Assembly (NCBI RefSeq): GCF_000422245.1
Contig: NZ_ATHI01000001.1
Coordinates: 147,612 to 211,611, forward strand
Length of the DNA: 64,000 bases
Source of the DNA: Alkalidesulfovibrio alkalitolerans DSM 16529
GTDB lineage: Bacteria; Desulfobacterota; Desulfovibrionia; Desulfovibrionales; Desulfovibrionaceae
Reading direction: 5' to 3'
Shown: positions 16,634-24,015 of the stretch, piece by piece
How positions within the stretch are numbered: the first letter of the stretch is position 1
Layout of the letters: every line of letters begins with the position of its first letter
Translations under genes and position numbers: made by a program
Notes under the pieces: generated by a model
Told to the model about the DNA's origin: nothing
What the model saw: only the letters and a program-made list of their open reading frames with translations
Database searches by the model: none

Positions 16634-16904
16634 GTGGAAGTAGGAAAACGAGGGTCATACTTGGAATCGTAACTCATTGACGATCTTAAGATGTGACCCG
16701 TCGGCACGTTTTTATGCGATATAATATATTGCCATTATAATGCTACTGCGAAATAAAATATCTAATGATTTCTAGCAAGAGAGGCGAAGGCTTTTTGTTG
16801 CAATCATACAGATGTAAATACATATTTACCCCCATTTACAATCGAATGATAGTTGGTGGTAATAATCATATTTCTCGTCATTCTTACTTAGCGAGGGGGG
16901 TAAA

Positions 16905-17588
16905 ATGCGTATCACGTCGCTGTTCATTGTTATGTTGTCGCTATTTGTATCTGCCTGTAGCTATAAGGTCCCAACCGAAGTTTCTCCCGCAACAAACATC
17001 TACTCGACCTATGAGGACAAAATTCCAGGTAAATTCTACCTTGTGTCGGATTCTGGAATGAAAAATATCCATAGGGATATCAAACCATCATCTTACGTTT
17101 GCAGCGCACATTCATATCCATTGACTGTTGATTCATCTGTATCGCAATCAGTTCGTGCGACTCTTCAAAATGTTTTTGAAAACATAGAAGAGATTGATCA
17201 CATGCCAACAGTTGAGATGATGGGAAAAGATGGAGCTCAGGGTGTCGTTTTCGTTAAGATGAAGAGATTCGAGCCGAGCATACGATTCGCAATGGGCTTT
17301 TGGTCTGGGACTGGAATTGGCACATGCGATATGGTCATTGAAGTTGTTGTAAAGGATAAAAATAATCAAACTCTTGTCAATACGACAGTTGGCGGAAACA
17401 GAACGACGGAAGGCGATTCCGGAGCTGGATGCGGAGGAGGGGCAGAAGTCCTTTCTCGGGCTATATACGAGACGACAAGAGACACAATGGAAAGGTTGGC
17501 CGAGCGAGTAGCTAACTCAACCAAAGTGCGAGAGGCTGTTTCATCAGATATTGCAATGCAGACGAACCCTTCTGTGGCTGCCGATTAG
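16905..17588 (+). CDS. AT-rich lipoprotein gene inserted in phage module
   Basis: A 227-residue lipoprotein: signal peptide MRITSLFIVMLSLFVSAC with lipobox VSAC (Cys at residue 18). The mature part has VRATLQNVFENIEEIDH near residue 85 and a central SIRFAMGFWSGTGIGTCDMV, then VVGGNRTTEG-like and Gly-rich segments. It is clearly AT-rich against GC-rich phage genes, and has its own ribosome binding site (GAGGGGGG). It lies after a terminator and before an internal virion gene, so it is an independently expressed cargo gene. Family and role not recognised; surface exclusion or host fitness are possible. Confidence 0.72.
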   Translation: MRITSLFIVMLSLFVSACSYKVPTEVSPATNIYSTYEDKIPGKFYLVSDSGMKNIHRDIKPSSYVCSAHSYPLTVDSSVSQSVRATLQNVFENIEEIDHMPTVEMMGKDGAQGVVFVKMKRFEPSIRFAMGFWSGTGIGTCDMVIEVVVKDKNNQTLVNTTVGGNRTTEGDSGAGCGGGAEVLSRAIYETTRDTMERLAERVANSTKVREAVSSDIAMQTNPSVAAD

Positions 17589-17626
17589 CATGAGTTAGGC
17601 TGAAAAGCACCAGCGCTTCTGCATCT

Positions 17627-17660
17627 CACCCCTCTTTCCTGAGAATGGAAGGAGGGGTGC
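17627..17660 (+). terminator. Hairpin after lipoprotein gene
   Basis: CACCCCTC-TTTCC and GGAAGGAGGGGTG can pair across a short loop, with one mismatch, about 40 bases past the lipoprotein stop. No clear U-run is seen. It could end the lipoprotein transcript, and lies just before the truncated internal virion gene. Confidence 0.4.
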
Positions 17661-17684
17661 TGGCTTATCTATGACGGGGCTCCA

Positions 17685-19616
17685 GTGGCCAGGAGGCCGC
17701 CTGGCGCGGCGCGGCTGGCCGCATATCCCGAACTGGTGGAGCGTGAGCTGGACGAGGCCGTGCGCCATGCGGCGCTCTTCGGGCCGGACGATGAGACGAA
17801 GCGGGGCGAGTACGTGCGCAGCCTGGCCTCGACTGTGCTCGGCAAGGCGGTGCAGACGCGCCTTGCCGACGATCCCGGCGCGGCGAGGGTTTTGCTCGAT
17901 CGCTGGGGCGGGTTTTTCCACGATCCCGAGCGCGGCAGGCTGGACGCGGAGATCGGCGAGGCGCTGCGCGGCAGACGGATCGACCAGGCCTGGCAGGAGG
18001 TGGCCCCGGCCATCCGCCACGACGCGGATGCCGAAACGCTCGGCGCCGCGCTGCGCGATCCGGGTTTTGCCGCCCGCCACGGCCTGAGCCCGGACGACGC
18101 GGCGCATCTGGGCGACCGGCTGGCCGTGGCCTTTGCCGCCAGCCGCCGGAACCACGCCCGCGAGCAGGAGCAGGGGGCGCAGCGGGAAACCGAGCGCTTC
18201 TGGGAACTGGCGCAGGACGACCCGGCCGGGGCGCTGGACCACCTGCGCCGGGCGAAGCACCTCTCCGGGGAACAGGCGCAGCGCTTCCGCGAGGCCTTGC
18301 TCGACCAGACACGGGACTGGCAGTCGCCGCCCGCCGCGCCCGGCGCGGAACATCCCGGCGTGACCGAACCCGTTGCCCCGGTCCCGGCTCCGGCTGCCCC
18401 TGGCGACCCCGCCGCCCAGGCTTCGGCTCCTGTCGCTCCGGCCCCCGCCGAGCCTGCCGCTCCTGCTTCGGACAGTCACGAGGACTGGCGGCTCAGACAA
18501 CTGGGCGCGGATAAGCCGCAGGCGTTGCGGGAGAGGGACTACGACCACGATATCGTTCCCGACGTGGAGATCGTGCAGCAGGAGAACATCCGGGCGCTCA
18601 TCGACCAGATGGCGCGCTTGAAGTTTCCGGAAACCGGCGACCTCAACCGCGATGTCCATGCGCAGCGCGAGGAATACCGGCAGCAACTGCAACGCACGTT
18701 CGTCTCGGAGATGGTGCTGGGCCGGGATGCGCGCAAGGCGGTCTGGGCCGAGTTGGAGGGGGTCGAATCGCGGCGGCGGCCCGACCCGGCCCTGGTGAAC
18801 GCCGCCCTCACTCCCCAGGCCGGGATTGACCCGCAGACATTGGCGAACGCCGTGTCCAACGACGAGAAGAGTCTGGGCCAGTACACGCGGGACCGGGGCC
18901 GGATGCAGGACGACATCCATGCGCTGTGGAACAAGAGGCGCAACAAGACGATCACGGACGAGGAGAACGACCGTCTCGAACGCCTCGAACGGGATCTTCC
19001 GCCCGAGGTGAAGGCGAAGAACGCCATGGATTGGCTCATCACTGTGGCCAACGAGGAGTTCCAGGACAAGGCGGACAAGGCGGGGCGCGTCGCTGCTGCC
19101 GGGGGACTTGGTATAGTCGGCTCGGCGGCGGTGCAGCGGGAGTTCGAGACGTCTGCTGGCAAGTACTACAAAGAATTCAGCACGATGCGCGACAAAAACG
19201 GCGAGGCGATGCCCGAGGAGATGGCGCAGATCGGCGCGTTGCTCGGCGGACTCATGCACAGCGGACTGGAGGTGCTGGAATACGCGGGCCTGGGCGCGGT
19301 CCTTGGGTCGGGAGCCAAGGTCGGCGGCAAGGCGGCCGCGGCGGCGCTCAAGGAGGCGCTGAAAAAACCCGAGAACTTCAAGGTCATAGCCGAGGGAGCC
19401 GTCAAGGCGGGCAAAGCGCTCGGAATCTCCTCGCTCAAGAACCTAGGGGAGAGCACAATACAGCATTACTACAGCAAAGTTGTCGGAAAAGCTAGCAATC
19501 TCGTGGGAAAGACAGATTTTGAGGCAGAAGTAAAAAGTGATGATGTCATTGAAATTATAAACGACGCTGCCGGAAAAACATTCACTGGAGGGGCAAAACG
19601 TGCGCTTGTAAAATAA
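17685..19616 (+). CDS. Internal virion / ejection protein, likely 5'-truncated, with AT-rich 3' end
   Basis: A 643-residue protein read from GTG 17685. It is mostly helical and charged, with a Pro/Ala linker near residues 220-265 (VPAPAAPGDPAAQASAPVAP), then long helical segments, a small hydrophobic region around residue 470 (RVAAAGGLGIVGSAAV) and another near 510-540 (LGAVLGSGAKVGGKAAAAAL). Position and character suit the large internal proteins of podoviruses. No start with a good ribosome binding site is seen and the frame is blocked by TGA at 17640-17642, so an N-terminal part was probably lost. From about 19440 the codons become AT-rich, giving a chimeric C-terminus (residues ~585-643). 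Confidence 0.6.
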   Translation: MARRPPGAARLAAYPELVERELDEAVRHAALFGPDDETKRGEYVRSLASTVLGKAVQTRLADDPGAARVLLDRWGGFFHDPERGRLDAEIGEALRGRRIDQAWQEVAPAIRHDADAETLGAALRDPGFAARHGLSPDDAAHLGDRLAVAFAASRRNHAREQEQGAQRETERFWELAQDDPAGALDHLRRAKHLSGEQAQRFREALLDQTRDWQSPPAAPGAEHPGVTEPVAPVPAPAAPGDPAAQASAPVAPAPAEPAAPASDSHEDWRLRQLGADKPQALRERDYDHDIVPDVEIVQQENIRALIDQMARLKFPETGDLNRDVHAQREEYRQQLQRTFVSEMVLGRDARKAVWAELEGVESRRRPDPALVNAALTPQAGIDPQTLANAVSNDEKSLGQYTRDRGRMQDDIHALWNKRRNKTITDEENDRLERLERDLPPEVKAKNAMDWLITVANEEFQDKADKAGRVAAAGGLGIVGSAAVQREFETSAGKYYKEFSTMRDKNGEAMPEEMAQIGALLGGLMHSGLEVLEYAGLGAVLGSGAKVGGKAAAAALKEALKKPENFKVIAEGAVKAGKALGISSLKNLGESTIQHYYSKVVGKASNLVGKTDFEAEVKSDDVIEIINDAAGKTFTGGAKRALVK

Positions 19617-20114
19617 TCAATCCGTCTGGCCTGCCTTATTCCGTAGCAGGCCAGGCGAGGAGAAAGCAAAAATATATATTGTTGAAATTGATATAGATAT
19701 CATGCACCCATAAATCATGCAAATTGATTTTGGAATATATAGAAAGAAAAAAACGAGTACGGCTATGTATTTAAAATGGATAATTTCAAAAAATGATAAA
19801 ATCATAAACGTATTATAAATAATATTCAAAAAGGAGAGCACTGCGCCTACCAAGAAGCTTTTTCTTGGTGAAAGAAGTATCCCTGTGGCGAGAGAGAACA
19901 ATAGGATGAAAATCGGTATGCTAAGGTCCTTTGCACATGTAGAGAGGGAGAGCTTATCTAAAATCGGCAAGGACAACTCGGTGAAAAAAGGCGGAGCGCC
20001 CATCAGCCAGATCAGGAGCAAGAACCACAAGAAGGGTTCGGGGAGAAGAGAGAAATAGAAAGAAGATACTTTCCGGTAGATTCTGACAATGCCGCTTTCA
20101 GCCATGGGGTGCAT
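19617..20114 (-). CDS. AT-rich multi-spanning membrane protein
   Basis: A 165-residue protein with about four hydrophobic segments: PFLWFLLLIWLMGAPPFF, PIFILLFSLATGILL, LVGAVLSFLNIIYNTFMIL, and YIAVLVFFFLYIPKSI. It is AT-rich and encoded against the phage genes. Its stop codon directly abuts the stop of the internal virion gene (19614-19616 / 19617-19619). A 9-bp hairpin (19626-19634/19646-19654) falls within its last codons. Start uncertain: ATG 20114 or 20105, both overlapping the end of the 49-residue upstream gene. Family unknown; prophage membrane proteins of this kind can block superinfection. Confidence 0.6.
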   Translation of the reverse strand: MHPMAESGIVRIYRKVSSFYFSLLPEPFLWFLLLIWLMGAPPFFTELSLPILDKLSLSTCAKDLSIPIFILLFSLATGILLSPRKSFLVGAVLSFLNIIYNTFMILSFFEIIHFKYIAVLVFFFLYIPKSICMIYGCMISISISTIYIFAFSSPGLLRNKAGQTD

Positions 20115-20247
20115 CCGTGCAGGCGAAAGCCGAGAGCGTTTGTCCTTCTTGCTGCACTACCATGCCGCGCACTAGGCCGGGCAGGCCACGCCACCAGGCA
20201 TAGGCCCGCATCAGGTCGTATTCGGCGATCCGCCGCGCGAAGTCCAT
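20098..20247 (-). CDS. Small hypothetical protein upstream of membrane gene
   Basis: A 49-residue frame, MDFARRIAEYDLMRAYAWWR onwards, ending FACTDAPHG. GGGGTGATTC precedes the ATG at 20247. It overlaps the start of the membrane protein gene, a layout suggesting translational coupling on the minus strand. It is GC-rich in contrast to that gene. No family recognised; may be a remnant. Confidence 0.42.
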   Translation of the reverse strand: MDFARRIAEYDLMRAYAWWRGLPGLVRGMVVQQEGQTLSAFACTDAPHG

Positions 20248-20636
20248 GAATCACCCCATCCTGCCGTGTCGCTCATGCTGGCCGGGCCTTGCCCGTCCGA
20301 ACATCCCGCCTGCCTACGCCATGCCACTCCCGCTCCCGCCGTAGCCTCTCCCGCCTCAGCATATCTCACTTGGGCGACAAATCGCCTAGCACATACCGGC
20401 GTGGATGAAAACAGATGGGACGGGATGTCATCCCGGCCTGCCGCGTCTTTCCCGGTTTCGGTCCCTGCCCGGCTGCGGCTACTCCGGTTGCCCTGGCCCG
20501 GTTGCCCCGACTTCGGTCCGGGCATGGCGCGGAGCATCCCGGCTGGCCGAACTCGTTCCGGCTGCGCGGCCCCGCGCCCGACGGCTTCCCTTTTTCCGTG
20601 GGAGGCCGCCGGACGCGAGGCCGTTTGGGCAGCCTG
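20248..20636. other. Intergenic region, right border of phage module
   Basis: GC-rich stretch with repeated CCCGGTT/CGGTCCGGGC-like runs but no convincing gene on either strand. The right edge of the phage-derived block is expected here. No tRNA or direct repeat shared with the left border was found by eye. Confidence 0.5.
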
Positions 20637-21155
20637 CTAGGACCGCACGAAGGTCTGGTAGACGTGCGTGTAGGCCAGCATATTGGCGGCCATGGTCACG
20701 GCGTCCAGGACGTCCGACTCGCGCCAGCCGAGGGCCAAGAGCGCCTCGACGTCGCCGCGCGCGATGCTTTGTGGCTCGTCGAGCGACTTGGTCACGAAGG
20801 CCAGCAGGGCGGCCTCGCTCTCTTCGAGCGGCGTTTCCGCTGGCTTGCAGGAGAGGCTGGCCATCTCGGCCTCGCTCATGCCCTGGGCGCGCAGCAGCTC
20901 GGCGTTGAACACGGCGCAGGGCGCGTAGCCCGTCTTTTGCGAGGCCACGTAGCGGATGGAGGCCAAAAGCGGCGGCGAAAGGCGCTCGTGCGCCCGGAAA
21001 TAGCCGATGACGCCAGTTTGACGCTCCATGAGGGCCGGACTCGCGCTCATGAGTCGAAGCGGCACGGGGATGTCGATCTGCGGCGGGATGTGGCCGTAAG
21101 CTGCGGCCACCACGCCCGTCGCGTCCTCGCGGGAAACGGTGTCGATCAGGTACAT
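20637..21155 (-). CDS. AhpD-like / carboxymuconolactone decarboxylase-family protein
   Basis: A 172-residue all-helical protein of the AhpD-like fold: LMSASPALMERQTGVIGYFR, RLSPPLLASIRYVASQKTGY, then ESEAALLAFVTKSLDEPQSI and ALGWRESDVLDAVTMAANML with the terminal YTHVYQTFV. The helices and spacing are those of peroxidase-related enzymes, but the usual CxxC redox pair is not present; only APC AVFN keeps a single Cys. It is therefore probably not a normal peroxidase. It lies downstream of a TetR gene on the same strand and shares an operator-like motif with it. Confidence 0.75.
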   Translation of the reverse strand: MYLIDTVSREDATGVVAAAYGHIPPQIDIPVPLRLMSASPALMERQTGVIGYFRAHERLSPPLLASIRYVASQKTGYAPCAVFNAELLRAQGMSEAEMASLSCKPAETPLEESEAALLAFVTKSLDEPQSIARGDVEALLALGWRESDVLDAVTMAANMLAYTHVYQTFVRS

Positions 21156-21229
21156 GGCATGCTCCTTGGGGTTAGAGGTGGTTGCGGTCGTCTCGGAGTC
21201 GCGGGCTCCAGATGTTGCGCCGCCAGTAG

Positions 21230-21240
21230 TAGACCGGTCG
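21230..21240. promoter_or_regulatory. TetR operator candidate upstream of AhpD-like gene
   Basis: TAGACCGGTCG, containing the palindrome GACCGGTC, lies about 75 bases upstream of the AhpD-like start. The identical 11 bases occur at 21948-21958 in front of the tetR gene. Confidence 0.55.
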
Positions 21241-21312
21241 TCTTGTCCCTTGCCGAAAGAAAACGCCGCAACGCGGCAGCCGGTTCTCCCGGCCTGCGCG
21301 GCGCGGCGGCTG

Positions 21313-21936
21313 TCAGCCTGTCGCGGTCTCCTGTTCCGTTTGCCCGCCGCACAGCGGAGCGTTCAGGACGCGGGCGAAGAGCAGCTTTTCGAAACGCAGC
21401 AGCGGCTCCACGCTCTTTTCGGCCTTCATGCGCAGGATCGCCCCTTCCCAGGCGTCCATGATGAAGGCCGCCGTCTCCTCCGGATCGAGGCCTTCTGGCA
21501 GATCGCCCTGCCGCGCGGCCTCGGCCAGCACCCGGCCGATGCTTTGCGAAAGGCCGTCCAGCGAGGCGCGCAGCGCCTCGCGCATGGCGGGCGAGAGGTC
21601 GGACAATTCCTGCGCCAGATTGCCGAACGGACAGCCCCGCTCGCAGCCCCAGTTCGCGAAGCGCTCCCGCGCCCCGGCCAGGAAGCGGGCCAGGCGTTTC
21701 AGGGGCGGCCGCGTCGGATCGCTCAGGATCTGCGCGATGATCGGGGCGCGGCTGTCGCGGAAATGGTCGATGAGCGCCAGGCCGAAGGCCTCTTTGCTGG
21801 GAAAGTAGAAATAGAACGAGCCCTTGGGCACCTGGGCCAGATCCAGGATCTCCTTGATGCCGGTGTTGTGGAAGCCCTTTTTGTGGACCAGTTCGGCCCC
21901 GGCTTCGAGGATGGCGAGTCGTGCGTCGCGCTTCAT
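21313..21936 (-). CDS. TetR/AcrR-family transcriptional regulator
   Basis: A 207-residue repressor with an N-terminal helix-turn-helix: ILEAGAELVHKKGFHNTGIK, then LDLAQVPKGSFYFYFPSKEAF (residues 9-50), typical of TetR. The C-terminal ligand domain contains Cys at CERGCPFGNLAQELSD (residues ~95-110), the pattern of the TetR group often linked to reactive-compound sensing. It likely represses itself and the AhpD-like gene through the shared motif. The operator candidate lies 12 bases upstream of its ATG. Inducer unknown; an electrophile is a plausible guess from the Cys pair. Confidence 0.88.
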   Translation of the reverse strand: MKRDARLAILEAGAELVHKKGFHNTGIKEILDLAQVPKGSFYFYFPSKEAFGLALIDHFRDSRAPIIAQILSDPTRPPLKRLARFLAGARERFANWGCERGCPFGNLAQELSDLSPAMREALRASLDGLSQSIGRVLAEAARQGDLPEGLDPEETAAFIMDAWEGAILRMKAEKSVEPLLRFEKLLFARVLNAPLCGGQTEQETATG

Positions 21937-21947
21937 GCGGCCTGAAA

Positions 21948-21958
21948 TAGACCGGTCG
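21948..21958. promoter_or_regulatory. TetR operator candidate upstream of tetR
   Basis: Second exact copy of TAGACCGGTCG, 12 bases before the tetR start, where binding would block its expression. Two identical palindromic sites in front of a TetR gene and its neighbour support autoregulation of a two-gene regulon. Confidence 0.6.
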
Positions 21959-22099
21959 GCTAGTTCGTGTCAAGGGGGTGTGCCGTCAATCTCGTCCTGG
22001 TGCCAGCGGCCCAGACGGCGTGCGTCTCAGTCCTGGGCTCTTGACGCGGACCGGGCAGCAGGGGCAACGTGCATGGCATCCGATCCGCAAGGAGCCGCC

Positions 22100-23164
22100 G
22101 TGGCCGCGCCCATGCGTCTGTCCGTGGTCCAGCTCGAACCGAGCACCCACTGCACCCTGCGCTGCCCCACCTGCCCGCGCACGGCCTTTGCCGCGCATTG
22201 GGAGAACGCCCATTTCCCCTTCGAGCGCCTGGAGCCGCTCGTACCCGCGCTGGCCAGGTCCGAGCTCGTGGTGCTTCAGGGCTGGGGCGAGCCGCTGTGC
22301 AACCCGGAGCTGCCGCGCATGGTCGCGCGCCTTACGGAGGCCGGGGCGCGCTGCACCATAACCACCAACGGCTGCCTGCTGGACGAGCGCATGGCCCGCG
22401 AACTCCTGCGCGCCGGGCTGCCGCTGCTCACGGTCTCCATCAGCGGCGCGAAACCGGAGACCCATGCCCGGCTGCGCCCGCCCTCCGATCTTTCGGCCCT
22501 GCTTGAACGCATCGCGCGCACGCGAGCCCTGGCGCGCGAGATGGGCGCGCCCGTGCGCCTGACCGTGAGTTTTCTGCAGCAGCCCGAGAACATCGAGGAA
22601 CTGCCCGAGGTGGTGGCCCTGGCCAAGCGCCTGGGGCTGGACGATTGCCTGGCCGTGAACGCGACGTTTCTGCCGACCAAAGAGCACGAGCGCCACCTTT
22701 TGCGGCCAGGCGCCAGCGAGCGCTCGGCCGCGCGCCGCGCCTTGTGGGGGGCCATCTGGCGGCGGCAGGCCTTCACCCGCGTGGAGTGCAAGGCAGAGGA
22801 GAAGGCCGTCTGCGCCAACGATCCTACCCGCAACCTGACCATCGGCGCGAGCGGGGCCGTGAGCCCGTGCATCTTCCTGCAATTGCCCCTGAAATCCGAA
22901 CCGCCAGAGCGCCCGCCGGAGATGATCTTCGGCAACGTCTTTGAGACGGACTTGGAGGATATCTGGAACCGGCCGGATTATGAGGCCTTTCGCGCGACCT
23001 TTGCGCGGCGCGACGCCTTTGCCGAGGCGACCTGGGGAAGCGTTGGCCGCGACGAGGAGGGGCGGCGCAGGCTGCGCGAGGCACCGGCGCGGCTTGCGGC
23101 CTTTTTTGCCGACAACCCCGCGCCTGCGCCTTGCCGAGCCTGCGTCAAGCTGCAAGGCTTGTGA
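22100..23164 (+). CDS. Radical SAM protein, SPASM-like
   Basis: A radical SAM enzyme of about 354 residues. CTLRCPTC near residue 19 is the CxxxCxxC iron-sulfur motif; GWGEPLCNPEL follows near residue 60 and TITTNGCLLDE near 90. The C-terminal half has extra Cys (VECKAEEKAVC, AVSPCIFLQL, PCRACVKLQ) that could bind auxiliary clusters as in SPASM proteins, with NVFETDLEDIWN typical of that group. GTG at 22100 has AAGGAG upstream; an ATG at 22073 is possible. Substrate unknown. No peptide precursor gene is seen nearby. Confidence 0.82.
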   Translation: MAAPMRLSVVQLEPSTHCTLRCPTCPRTAFAAHWENAHFPFERLEPLVPALARSELVVLQGWGEPLCNPELPRMVARLTEAGARCTITTNGCLLDERMARELLRAGLPLLTVSISGAKPETHARLRPPSDLSALLERIARTRALAREMGAPVRLTVSFLQQPENIEELPEVVALAKRLGLDDCLAVNATFLPTKEHERHLLRPGASERSAARRALWGAIWRRQAFTRVECKAEEKAVCANDPTRNLTIGASGAVSPCIFLQLPLKSEPPERPPEMIFGNVFETDLEDIWNRPDYEAFRATFARRDAFAEATWGSVGRDEEGRRRLREAPARLAAFFADNPAPAPCRACVKLQGL

Positions 23165-23196
23165 TTCTTATGTGACTATTGACAAGCAGCGGTTTC

Positions 23197-23323
23197 GCAG
23201 GCCGTTCAAAAAGCTCCAGGTGCAAGGCGCAAGAAAACTCCGGGCCCGACGCGTATTACTGGTATGCGAGGGTTTGAACGTTTCGCGGCGACGCAGCAGA
23301 TGGGACTTTTGGGGGCGGCCTGC
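23197..23323. repeat. Long extragenic palindrome
   Basis: The outer arms begin GCAGGCCGTTCAAAAAG (23197) and end GGGGGCGGCCTGC (23323). Inside are CCAGGTGCAAGGCGCAAG, then ACGCGTATTAC-TG-GTATGCG at the centre (about 23249-23271), then GAGGGTTTGAACGTTTCGCGG and GCAGCAGATGGGACTTTT. The structure matches the repeat at 46399-46526 read in reverse. It lies between convergent genes and abuts the PsiE-like stop, so it may terminate both. Confidence 0.82.
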
Positions 23324-23958
23324 TATTCGTTTCGGTCCAGGCTGTGCGAAGCCTGGGACATCCGCTGCGCTTCCTCGGCCTGCCGGGCGCGGGCGCGCTT
23401 CTCGGCCCTGCGCCGCGACCACAGGCTGCCCTCGATGGGGCGGCAGAAGGGGTCGCCCCCGCCCTGCTTGCGGGCGATGAGCCAATAGGAAAGGCCCAGC
23501 GCCAGGATGATCGCGGCCAGGGCGAAGACGTGGGCGGAACTTGTCTGGTGGAAGTCGAGCACGATGGCTTTGCGCGCCGCGGCCATCAACGCCGTGGCCA
23601 GCACGAGTCTGATGTGGATGATGTGGGCTTCGAGGTAGACCACGATGTTGGCGAAGATCTCGATGGCGATGAGCACCGCCATGAAGGCGCCGAACGTGGC
23701 CAGGATGTCGTTGATGTTCAGGAGCATGTAGGGCGGCGCGTTGAGCCGCTGCCACAGCACGTGGACCACGTCGAGCAGTCCCCAGACGATGACCAGGGTC
23801 ATGAGCAGGGCCAGGATGCGTACGCAATGGCGCAGGACGGATTGCAGCAGCGACACGAGCGGATCGGTCGATCCCTGGATGTGGCAATGCTCGAATCCCG
23901 GCTTCTCGCTGTCTTCCTTCATGGACGAGCCGCCTGATTTGGGGTTGCTGAGATCCAT
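23323..23958 (-). CDS. PsiE-like membrane protein
   Basis: A 211-residue protein with four hydrophobic segments: CVRILALLMTLVIVWGLLDVV, FGAFMAVLIAIEIFANIVVY, IRLVLATALMAAARKAI and VFALAAIILALGLSYWLIA. The layout, with NINDILATFGAFMAVLIAIE and LEAHIIHIRLVLATALMAAA, is that of the phosphate-starvation-inducible PsiE family. C-terminus rich in Arg. ATG at 23958 chosen with AGGAG upstream; the next ATG (23922) is an alternative. Role of the family is poorly known. It stands alone between a palindrome and the FG-GAP operon. Confidence 0.75.
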   Translation of the reverse strand: MDLSNPKSGGSSMKEDSEKPGFEHCHIQGSTDPLVSLLQSVLRHCVRILALLMTLVIVWGLLDVVHVLWQRLNAPPYMLLNINDILATFGAFMAVLIAIEIFANIVVYLEAHIIHIRLVLATALMAAARKAIVLDFHQTSSAHVFALAAIILALGLSYWLIARKQGGGDPFCRPIEGSLWSRRRAEKRARARQAEEAQRMSQASHSLDRNE

Positions 23959-24015
23959 GACACTCCTATACACGGCCGTCCGCTGTTTGCAAAGACGTGA
24001 GAGTTGGGGCGCTTT

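Noticed and set aside
3440..20636. Phage attachment sites or a tRNA target
   Set aside because: Both borders were compared by eye and no convincing direct repeat or tRNA was found.
20266..20640. 124-residue open frame at the right phage border
   Set aside because: Pro/Arg/Ser-biased, no ribosome binding site or domain.
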